Assembly: GCA_029933755.1 (NCBI GenBank)
Contig: JAOZNO010000052.1
Location: forward strand, 1-7,457
Length of the DNA stretch: 7,457 bases
Direction of reading: 5' to 3'
Origin: Bacteroidales bacterium
GTDB lineage: Bacteria > Bacteroidota > Bacteroidia > Bacteroidales > NBLH01
The notes under the pieces are model-generated. The model ran no database searches. It saw nothing but the letters and a program-made list of their open reading frames with translations, and was not told the origin of the DNA. Position numbers and translations under genes: made by a program. This document shows positions 1-5,398 of the stretch, in pieces; the first letter of the stretch is position 1, and the number at the start of each line of letters is the position of its first letter.

Positions 1-820
1 GAAAATTACGGATAAAGGAATTGGAAATGGTATTTCATTATTGATTATGATTGGTATCATTGCTCGATTACCATTCTCTATATTTGCTGAATTTATTTCA
101 AGAATAGAAGAACAAGGTGGTGGTTTAGTCGCATTCCTTTTAGAAATTGTGATTTTATTCCTTGTTTTTGCTGCAGTAATACTCTTAGTTCAGGGTACCC
201 GGCGTATACCGGTTCAATATGCAAAAAGAATTGTTGGAAACAAACAGTACGGTGGAGTAAGACAATATATTCCATTAAAAGTAAATGCGGCTGGGGTTAT
301 GCCTATAATATTTGCTCAAGCTTTAATGTTTATACCATTAATGCTGTCAAGTTTTGATACGGAGGCAACAACTGGTATTGCAGCAGCTTTTTCTGACATG
401 ACAGGGTTTTGGTATAATTTCACCTTTGGTCTATTGGTTGTGTTATTTACATACTTTTATACTGCTATTACGATTAATCCAACGCAAATGGCAGATGATA
501 TGAAGAAAAATGGCGGTTTTATTCCAGGTGTAAAACCTGGGAAGAAAACAGTGGAATATTTGGATACAGTCATGTCTAGGATTACTTTACCAGGTTCAAT
601 ATTTCTAGCATTTGTTGCTATTATGCCTGCATTCGCTATGATTGCTGGAATAAATAATCAATTTGCCCAATTTTTTGGCGGAACATCATTACTGATTTTA
701 GTAGGTGTTGTGTTAGATACATTGCAGCAAATTGAAAGTCATTTATTAATGCGTCATTACGATGGATTAATGAAGTCAGGTAGAATTAAGGGGCGTGCAG
801 GTGCAGCCACATCTATCTAA
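1..820 (+). CDS. secY: Preprotein translocase subunit SecY, C-terminal part (5' truncated by window edge)
   Basis: SecY is the central membrane subunit of the SecYEG channel, which moves unfolded proteins across or into the inner membrane. The reading frame is open from base 2 (base 1 ends the preceding codon), so 272 residues are visible. The family is usually about 440 residues, so roughly 170 N-terminal residues lie upstream. The fragment opens with the conserved DKGIGNGISLLI segment before TM5. It continues with the cytoplasmic loop QGTRRIPVQYAKR, then KVNAAGVMPIIFAQAL entering TM7. The C5 loop reads NGGFIPGVKPGKKT (codons near 506-550), followed by TM9 and TM10, and a short basic tail RIKGRAGAATSI. 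In the C5 loop the Arg important for SecA-driven transport in E. coli (Arg357) is replaced by Lys (codon 533-535), a conservative change. The stop is 26 nt before map, and no terminator is seen between them, so co-transcription is likely. Identification is firm from several family motifs. Confidence 0.98.
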   Translation, partial: KITDKGIGNGISLLIMIGIIARLPFSIFAEFISRIEEQGGGLVAFLLEIVILFLVFAAVILLVQGTRRIPVQYAKRIVGNKQYGGVRQYIPLKVNAAGVMPIIFAQALMFIPLMLSSFDTEATTGIAAAFSDMTGFWYNFTFGLLVVLFTYFYTAITINPTQMADDMKKNGGFIPGVKPGKKTVEYLDTVMSRITLPGSIFLAFVAIMPAFAMIAGINNQFAQFFGGTSLLILVGVVLDTLQQIESHLLMRHYDGLMKSGRIKGRAGAATSI

Positions 821-846
821 CAAAATAGAATAAGATTTTTTATTTG

Positions 847-1623
847 ATGATATATTATAAAACAGTTGAAGAAATAGAGCTTTTGAGAAAAAGCAATATG
901 CTGGTTGCTAAAACACATGGTGAAATAGCTAAAGTGATAGGCCCTGGTATTACAACTGCCAAATTGGACAAAATTGCGGATGAGTTCATTAGGGATAATG
1001 GAGGAGTACCAGGTTTTCTTGGCTATGGTGGTTTTCCTAATACCTTGTGCATTTCTATAGATAGTGCAGTTGTTCATGGAATTCCTTCAAAATATGAGTT
1101 AAGAGAAGGAGATATAGTTTCAGTTGATTGTGGTGTATTAATGAATAACTATTACGGAGATTCTGCGTACACATATGCGATTGGTGAAATTGATCCACAA
1201 GTGGAAAAATTACTCAAAGTAACTAAAGAGGCTTTATATTTCGGTATTGAAAAAGCTGTGGCTGGTAATCGTTTAGGTGATATTAGTTTTGCTGTTCAAA
1301 ATCATGCGGAAAGCAATGGTTTTTCTGTTGTACGTGAAATGGTCGGACATGGAGTTGGTAAGAACTTACATGAAAAACCGGAAGTGCCAAATTATGGTAA
1401 GCGTGGTCGAGGTATAAAACTGAAAAAAGGATTGGTAATTGCAATTGAACCTATGATAAATATGGGTAAAAAAGAAATTTACCAGGAAGATGATGGTTGG
1501 ACAATAAGAACAAAAGATGGTCGCCCTTCCGCTCATTTTGAACATACCATTGCTATTGGAAATGGTGAAGCTGATATTTTGTCATCGTTTAAGTTTGTGG
1601 AAGAAGTATTAAAAAATAAATAA
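847..1623 (+). CDS. map: Type I methionine aminopeptidase
   Basis: This cytosolic dinuclear metalloprotease removes the initiator methionine from nascent proteins when residue 2 is small. The product is 258 residues, normal for a short type I enzyme without an N-terminal extension. All five metal ligands of the pita-bread fold are visible: Asp94 (in VSVDCG), Asp105 (YYGDSAYTY), His168 (MVGHGVG), Glu201 (IAIEPMI) and Glu232 (AHFEHT). The substrate-binding His is His77 (VVHGIP). I chose the ATG at 847. An in-frame TTG at 844 would add one residue only and is less likely. No Shine-Dalgarno sequence precedes it; the upstream bases are T-rich. The gene sits directly between secY and infA without adk, and the gap to infA is 6 nt, which indicates an operon. 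Confidence is very high. Confidence 0.98.
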   Translation: MIYYKTVEEIELLRKSNMLVAKTHGEIAKVIGPGITTAKLDKIADEFIRDNGGVPGFLGYGGFPNTLCISIDSAVVHGIPSKYELREGDIVSVDCGVLMNNYYGDSAYTYAIGEIDPQVEKLLKVTKEALYFGIEKAVAGNRLGDISFAVQNHAESNGFSVVREMVGHGVGKNLHEKPEVPNYGKRGRGIKLKKGLVIAIEPMINMGKKEIYQEDDGWTIRTKDGRPSAHFEHTIAIGNGEADILSSFKFVEEVLKNK

Positions 1624-1629
1624 TTTATT

Positions 1630-1848
1630 ATGGCTAAACAGGCCTCGATTGAACAGGACGGATTTATAAAAGAAGCGTTATCAAATGCGATGTTTCGTGT
1701 TGAATTAGAAAATGGGCATGTTATTACTGCTCATATTTCTGGAAAAATGAGAATGCACTATATAAAGATACTTCCTGGCGATAAAGTAAAGGTTGAGATG
1801 TCACCATATGACCTGACAAAGGGTAGAATTACATTTAGATATAAATAA
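1630..1848 (+). CDS. infA: Translation initiation factor IF-1
   Basis: IF-1 binds the A site of the 30S subunit and works with IF-2 and IF-3 during initiation. The product is 72 residues, exactly the usual bacterial length, and forms a single OB/S1-type fold. Diagnostic segments are NAMFRVELENGHVITAHISG (about residues 19-38), GKMRMHYIKILPGDKVKVE, and the C-terminal SPYDLTKGRITFRYK. The ATG lies 6 nt after the map stop, in the context attATGGct with no Shine-Dalgarno. After its stop comes an 82-nt gap carrying a promoter, so this is probably the last gene of the upstream spc transcript, although read-through into rpmJ is possible because no T-tract terminator is seen. Confidence 0.98.
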   Translation: MAKQASIEQDGFIKEALSNAMFRVELENGHVITAHISGKMRMHYIKILPGDKVKVEMSPYDLTKGRITFRYK

Positions 1849-1854
1849 AATACA

Positions 1855-1914
1855 ATTTGTATTTGTAAAACGAATATTTAGCTTACTTTTGCAAATATTT
1901 TTGCAAATACAAAT
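1855..1914. repeat. 16-nt imperfect inverted repeat around the internal promoter
   Basis: The left arm at 1855-1870 (ATTTGTATTTGTAAAA) is the reverse complement of the right arm at 1899-1914 (TTTTGCAAATACAAAT) with one mismatch, 1866 against 1903, which would be a U-G wobble in RNA. The loop is 28 nt (1871-1898). The outer 11 positions are perfect. The left arm contains the -33 TTTG, the loop contains the -7 box, and the right arm would begin near the expected transcription start. Within the same stretch TTTGCAAATA occurs twice in tandem (1888-1897 and 1900-1909), with a 12-nt period. The arrangement could be an operator for a dimeric regulator, or an RNA hairpin in read-through transcripts from infA. 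It lacks the GC-rich stem and adjoining U-run of an ordinary terminator. The repeat is directly seen; the function is unknown. Confidence 0.6.
1862..1891 (+). promoter_or_regulatory. Bacteroidota-type promoter for rpmJ and the alpha operon
   Basis: TTTG at 1862-1865 is separated by 18 nt from TACTTTTG at 1884-1891, followed by C. This matches the known Bacteroidota primary sigma-factor consensus, TTTG at -33 and TAnnTTTG at -7, with the accepted spacing. The expected start is a few bases downstream of the box, about 1896-1899, giving a leader of roughly 32-35 nt before the rpmJ ATG. It lies in the longest non-coding gap of the ribosomal cluster. This fits a separate transcription unit for rpmJ-rpsM-rpsK-rpsD-rpoA-rplQ. 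Confidence 0.75.
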
Positions 1915-1930
1915 AAGAAAAAAAATTGGT

Positions 1931-2047
1931 ATGAAAGTTAGAGCTTCAGTAAAAAAACGTTCTGCAGATTGCAAGATTGTTAAACGTAAAGGTAGAATTT
2001 ACGTTATTAATAAAAAGAATCCTAAATTTAAACAACGCCAAGGGTAA
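1931..2047 (+). CDS. rpmJ: 50S ribosomal protein bL36, zinc-less form
   Basis: bL36 is the smallest large-subunit protein and stabilises 23S rRNA folding near the GTPase-associated region. The 38-codon frame begins MKVRASVKKRSADCKIVKRK and ends NPKFKQRQG, matching the family along its whole length, which is the standard 37-38 residues. Classical bL36 binds zinc through Cys11, Cys14, Cys27 and His33. Here these are Ser11, Cys14, Asn27 and Phe33, so only one ligand remains and zinc cannot be held in the usual way. The ATG at 1931 follows an A-rich run without a Shine-Dalgarno. It is the first gene after the internal promoter and lies 25 nt before rpsM. Confidence 0.97.
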   Translation: MKVRASVKKRSADCKIVKRKGRIYVINKKNPKFKQRQG

Positions 2048-2072
2048 TTTCAAATTATTAATTAAGTGATTT

Positions 2073-2453
2073 ATGGCTAGAATAGTAGGAGTTGATATTC
2101 CTGATAATAAAAGAGGCGTAATTGCCTTAACCTATATCTTTGGTATAGGAAGAAGTGTTGCACACTCAGTTTTAGAAAAAGCTGGTATTGATGTAAACAC
2201 CAAGGTTAAAGACTGGACAGATGATCAAACATCTGAAGTTAGAAATATTATTATCGATGAGTTTAAGGTCGAAGGTGAATTGCGTTCGGAAGTACAGATG
2301 AACATTAAGCGATTAATGGATGTTGGGTGTTACCGAGGTATTAGGCATCGTATTGGCTTACCTTTGCGAGGACAAAAGACAAAAAATAATGCTCGTACAC
2401 GAAAGGGCAGAAAGAAAACAATTGCAAATAAGAAAAAAGCTGATAAAAAATAA
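2073..2453 (+). CDS. rpsM: 30S ribosomal protein uS13
   Basis: uS13 sits in the head of the small subunit, contacting 16S rRNA, uS19, the P-site tRNA and the B1 intersubunit bridges. The product is 126 residues, within the normal 115-126 range. It starts MARIVGVDIPDNKRGVIALT, has the helix-turn-helix-like segment YIFGIGRSVA (21-30), and carries the signature CYRGIRHRIGLPLRGQKTK (86-104), then NNARTRKGRKKT. The C-terminal tail is highly basic (last dozen residues mostly Lys), as expected for the extension that reaches toward tRNA. The start context is gatttATGGct with no Shine-Dalgarno. It is followed by rpsK after 6 nt. Confidence 0.99.
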   Translation: MARIVGVDIPDNKRGVIALTYIFGIGRSVAHSVLEKAGIDVNTKVKDWTDDQTSEVRNIIIDEFKVEGELRSEVQMNIKRLMDVGCYRGIRHRIGLPLRGQKTKNNARTRKGRKKTIANKKKADKK

Positions 2454-2459
2454 TTGATT

Positions 2460-2849
2460 ATGGCGAAGAAGACTAAAGTTTCAAAAAAGAGAGTGGTAAA
2501 AGTTGAGCCAATTGGTCAAGCACATATACATTCATCTTTTAATAATATAATTATTAGCTTAACAAATAATCAAGGTCAGGTAATTTCTTGGTCGTCAGCT
2601 GGTAAAAAGGGATTTAGAGGATCAAAGAAAAACACTCCTTATGCTGCACAGATGGCTGCTGAGGATTGTGCAAAAACAGCTCATGATCTTGGACTACGTA
2701 AAGTGAAAGTTTATGTAAAGGGGCCAGGGAATGGGCGTGAGTCTGCAATTAGAGCTATTAGTAGTTCAGGAATTGTAGTTACTGAAATAACTGATGTTAC
2801 ACCATTGCCACATAATGGTTGTAGACCAGCAAAAAGAAGAAGAGTATAA
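2460..2849 (+). CDS. rpsK: 30S ribosomal protein uS11
   Basis: uS11 forms part of the platform of the small subunit and contacts the mRNA exit region beside bS18 and bS21. The product is 129 residues, the usual length. Conserved stretches are AHIHSSFNNIIISLTNNQGQ (21-40), SAGKKGFRGSKKNTPYAAQ (46-64), VKGPGNGRESAIRAI (87-101) and the C-terminal DVTPLPHNGCRP followed by a basic end. The Asn-Gly pair at 119-120 corresponds to the site of isoaspartate formation known in E. coli S11; whether that happens here cannot be seen. I chose the ATG at 2460. An in-frame TTG at 2454, directly after the rpsM stop, would add two residues and is unlikely because MAKKT is the normal start. Confidence 0.99.
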   Translation: MAKKTKVSKKRVVKVEPIGQAHIHSSFNNIIISLTNNQGQVISWSSAGKKGFRGSKKNTPYAAQMAAEDCAKTAHDLGLRKVKVYVKGPGNGRESAIRAISSSGIVVTEITDVTPLPHNGCRPAKRRRV

Positions 2850-2876
2850 TATTAGATAATTTAGAAAAAGATATCA

Positions 2877-3485
2877 ATGGCTAGGTATATTGGACCAAAA
2901 TCAAAAATTGCCCGTAAATTTGGCGAGGCAATATATGGACCGGATAAATTTCTTGAAAAAAAGAATTATCCTCCAGGAATGCATGGATCAAATAAAAGAA
3001 GAAGAAAAGTTTCGGAATATGCATTGCAACTAAAAGAAAAGCAAAAAGCAAAATATACATATGGTGTTCTTGAAAAACAGTTTTCAAACTTGTTCAAAAA
3101 GGCATCAAGAAGTAAAGGAATTACTGGTGAAGTATTGTTGCAGCTTTTAGAGAGCAGACTTGATAATGTTATTTATCGTCTTGGCTTATCACCTACACGT
3201 TCTGGTGCAAGACAGCTTGTGTCTCACAGACATGTAACTGTTAATGGAGAAATTGTTAATATTCCTTCATATTCTTTACGTCCAGGTGATATTATTGGTG
3301 TTCGTGAGAAATCAAAATCTTTAGAAACGATCACTGATGCATTGACTGGTTCTCGACATACGAACTACTCTTGGTTGGAGTGGGATTCTAGTTTTATGAA
3401 CGGTAAGTTTATGAGTGTTCCGGAGAGAACAGACATTCCTGAAAATATTAAAGAACAACTTATCGTTGAACTATATTCTAAATAA
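2877..3485 (+). CDS. rpsD: 30S ribosomal protein uS4
   Basis: uS4 is a primary assembly protein that nucleates the 5' domain of 16S rRNA and helps form the mRNA entry channel. In some bacteria it also represses its own operon. The product is 202 residues, typical. It begins MARYIGPKSKIARKFGE, with the conserved YPPGMHGSNKRRR (31-43) and LKEKQKAKYTYGVLEKQF. The S4 RNA-binding domain starts about residue 93 (SRLDNVIYRLGLSPTRSGARQ) and continues through HVTVNGEIVNIPSYSLRPGD. The protein has no cysteine, so there is no N-terminal zinc site. It lies 27 nt after rpsK and 19 nt before rpoA. No recognisable S4-binding leader structure is seen. Confidence 0.99.
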   Translation: MARYIGPKSKIARKFGEAIYGPDKFLEKKNYPPGMHGSNKRRRKVSEYALQLKEKQKAKYTYGVLEKQFSNLFKKASRSKGITGEVLLQLLESRLDNVIYRLGLSPTRSGARQLVSHRHVTVNGEIVNIPSYSLRPGDIIGVREKSKSLETITDALTGSRHTNYSWLEWDSSFMNGKFMSVPERTDIPENIKEQLIVELYSK

Positions 3486-3504
3486 AAATTATAATAGATA
3501 ATTT

Positions 3505-4497
3505 ATGGCAATTTTAGCTTTTCAGAAACCTGATAAGGTGATAATGCTCGAAGCTGATGATTTTTCGGGTACTTTTGAATTCCGTCCTCTTGAACCGGGT
3601 TATGGTATTACAATTGGTAATGCACTACGAAGAATTATGCTTTCATCTCTTGAGGGTTATGCAATAACTTCTGTGAAAATTGAAGGAGTGAATCATGAAT
3701 TCTCTGCCATTCCTGGAGTTATTGAAGATGTTACTGAGTTTATTCTGAATTTGAAGAAAATTCGAATAAAGCAGAAAATTGAAGATGAGGATAGTGAAGT
3801 TGTTTCAATGACTATTTCAGGTCAAGAATCGTTTAAGGCTGAGGATATTAGCAGGTTCTTAACGAATTTTGAAATTCTAAATACTGAACAAGTTATTTGT
3901 AGGATGGAGCCTGATGTGAAGTTGCAAATAACATTTACTATTAATAAAGGTAGGGGCTATGTTCCTGCTGAAGAAAATAAAGTTAATGATTCTGATCTAG
4001 GAGTAATTGCAATTGATTCTATTTTTACTCCTATAAAGAATGTGAAATACTCTATTGAAAATTATAGAGTTGAACAAAAAACTGATTACGAAAAATTAAT
4101 TTTTAATATCGTTACAGATGGTTCAATTCACCCAAAGGAGGCATTAAAAGAGTCTGCAAAAATTCTGATTTATCACTTTATGCTATTTTCTGATGAAAAG
4201 ATTACTCTTGATTCAGAAGAGAATTATGAAAATGAAGAGTTCGATGAAGAAGTATTGCATATGCGTCAAATGTTGAAAACAAGATTAATCGATATGGACT
4301 TATCAGTTCGTGCGTTAAATTGTCTGAAAGCTGCTGATGTTGATACCTTAGGCGATCTTGTTGTGTACAATAAGAATGATTTATTGAAATTCAGAAATTT
4401 CGGTAAAAAATCTCTAACTGAATTAGATGATTTACTGGTAGGAATGAATCTGACCTTTGGCATGGATATTACAAAGTATAAATTAGATAAGGAATAA
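3505..4497 (+). CDS. rpoA: DNA-directed RNA polymerase subunit alpha
   Basis: The alpha dimer is the platform on which beta and beta' assemble; its C-terminal domain touches promoter UP elements and activators. The product is 330 residues, normal. The N-terminal domain (about 1-230) contains the dimerisation and assembly segment GYGITIGNALRRIMLSSLEG (32-51) and the KGRGYVPAEEN loop (148-158). An acidic linker rich in Glu and Asp (about 236-249) joins it to the C-terminal domain (about 253-325), which has LSVRALNCLKAADV and FGKKSLTEL. The DNA-contact residues of E. coli (Arg265, Asn268, Cys269, Gly296, Lys298, Ser299) are all present here as Arg269, Asn272, Cys273, Gly300, Lys302 and Ser303. 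The start context is aatttATGGca. It is followed by rplQ after 7 nt, the universal alpha-operon arrangement. Confidence 0.99.
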   Translation: MAILAFQKPDKVIMLEADDFSGTFEFRPLEPGYGITIGNALRRIMLSSLEGYAITSVKIEGVNHEFSAIPGVIEDVTEFILNLKKIRIKQKIEDEDSEVVSMTISGQESFKAEDISRFLTNFEILNTEQVICRMEPDVKLQITFTINKGRGYVPAEENKVNDSDLGVIAIDSIFTPIKNVKYSIENYRVEQKTDYEKLIFNIVTDGSIHPKEALKESAKILIYHFMLFSDEKITLDSEENYENEEFDEEVLHMRQMLKTRLIDMDLSVRALNCLKAADVDTLGDLVVYNKNDLLKFRNFGKKSLTELDDLLVGMNLTFGMDITKYKLDKE

Positions 4498-4504
4498 TCA
4501 CAAA

Positions 4505-5104
4505 ATGAGACACGGAAAGAAATTTAATCATTTAGGTAGAAAGAGTGCGCATCGCAAAGCTATGCTTTCAAACATGGCCTCATCTCTAATTTTGCACAAA
4601 AGAATAAAAACTACAGTTGCTAAGGCAAAAGCTCTTAGGATGTATGTAGAACCACTAATTACAAAATCAAAAGATGATTCTACTCATTCGCGCAGGGTTG
4701 TTTTTAGTTATTTGAAAGATAAGTTCGCTGTTACAGAGTTGTTTAGAGAGGTTTCTGCTAAAATAAGTGCTAGACCTGGAGGTTATACTCGAATCCTAAA
4801 AACTGGTAATAGATTGGGTGATAATGCTGATATGTGTATTATTGAATTAGTTGACTATAATGAAAATATGTTAGTTAAGAAAGATGATGCTAAAGCAAAA
4901 ACTACACGTCGTTCCAGAAGAGGAAATAAAAAGACTGAAACTGATGTTAGCTCTGAGCTGAAAGAAAAGGTTGAGCAGAAGGAAGAAGTAGTTGAAACTG
5001 CTGAGGAAGTGGTAGAAACTAAAGAAGAAAAGAAGGTAGAGGATAAAGTGGAGGAACCTAAAGCAGAGAAGAAAGAAGATACTGATGAAAAGGAAGAAAA
5101 ATAA
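4505..5104 (+). CDS. rplQ: 50S ribosomal protein bL17 with long charged C-terminal tail
   Basis: bL17 lies near the polypeptide exit tunnel of the large subunit. The core, residues 1 to about 122, is clear: MRHGKKFNHLGRKSAHRKAM, then ASSLILHKRIKTTVAKAKALR (25-45), PLITKSKDDSTHSRR (50-64), and ARPGGYTRILKTGNRLGDNADM (89-110). E. coli bL17 is about 127 residues; here there are 199. The additional tail first has a basic patch (about 125-143, KK..TTRRSRRGNKK), then a Glu/Lys/Val-rich, low-complexity, strongly acidic stretch (about 144-199) with repeated EEVVET-like and EEK-like units. It is probably disordered. The frame stays open and is unbroken, so this is not a frameshift. A terminator begins 26 nt after the stop, closing the operon. 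Confidence 0.97.
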   Translation: MRHGKKFNHLGRKSAHRKAMLSNMASSLILHKRIKTTVAKAKALRMYVEPLITKSKDDSTHSRRVVFSYLKDKFAVTELFREVSAKISARPGGYTRILKTGNRLGDNADMCIIELVDYNENMLVKKDDAKAKTTRRSRRGNKKTETDVSSELKEKVEQKEEVVETAEEVVETKEEKKVEDKVEEPKAEKKEDTDEKEEK

Positions 5105-5130
5105 TATTAAGTATTTTTAAAGATATGGAG

Positions 5131-5156
5131 GGCTATCAGTTATGATAGCCTTTTTT
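5131..5156 (+). terminator. Intrinsic terminator after rplQ
   Basis: A perfect 8-bp stem, GGCTATCA (5131-5138) with TGATAGCC (5143-5150), closes a GTTA tetraloop and is followed at once by six T (5151-5156), then ATTTTG and another T-run. The preceding ATGGAG can extend the stem through A-U and G-U pairs with the T tract. Its position 26 nt after the rplQ stop marks the end of the ribosomal operon. The T-rich sequence lies on the plus strand only, so it acts in the direction of rplQ. Confidence 0.93.
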
Positions 5157-5301
5157 ATTTTGTTTTTTTTCTAATCTTAGTTAGATTTGTTTTTTAATAT
5201 ATATTATTCTGAAATAGTCATAATATTTTATTTTCCGTTTAACTTTGGTTATGCTAAACAATAGTGGGGGGTAAGGGCTTGAATATTTGTCTTTAATGCC
5301 T

Positions 5302-5330
5302 TTTAGTGAAACTTAATAGCTGTACTTTCG
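5302..5330 (+). promoter_or_regulatory. Possible promoter for the porin-like gene
   Basis: TACTTTCG at 5323-5330 matches the Bacteroidota -7 box TAnnTTTG at all but one defined position. Upstream at 17-nt spacing is TTTA (5302-5305), a weak -33 element. Transcription would begin about 5336-5338, leaving a leader of about 60 nt before the ATG at 5399. The rest of the intergenic stretch from 5157 to 5300 is AT-rich, with a G6 run at 5266-5271, and no small gene is supported there. The call rests on a partial consensus match plus a suitable position. Confidence 0.4.
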
Positions 5331-5398
5331 TAGACTCTCTTTAAATTCATTGTTTCTAAATAGGGGTGAGTACTGATTCTATTCTTATATTAATTAAT

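Noticed and set aside
817..1077. Minus-strand open frames opposite secY, map, rpsD and rpoA
   Set aside because: All lie wholly or mostly across highly conserved plus-strand genes and resemble no protein family; they are shadows of the coding strand.
2359..2366. TACCTTTG matching the -7 box inside rpsM
   Set aside because: No TTTG at 17-20 nt upstream, and the bases encode the invariant LPLRG part of uS13, so the match is explained by coding constraint and chance.
5240..5247. TAACTTTG, a perfect -7 box match in the rplQ-porin gap
   Set aside because: No TTTG-like -33 element at the needed distance (the region around 5216-5222 reads AGTCATA). It was therefore not called, though it remains an alternative for the porin gene.
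5222..5322. Tiny frames (7 codons or fewer) in the rplQ-porin gap
   Set aside because: Too short to support, with no start signals; the gap is treated as non-coding.
5366..5398. GTG start for the porin, adding 11 residues
   Set aside because: It would place extra residues, including an acidic one, before an already complete signal peptide. The ATG at 5399 gives a normal n-region.
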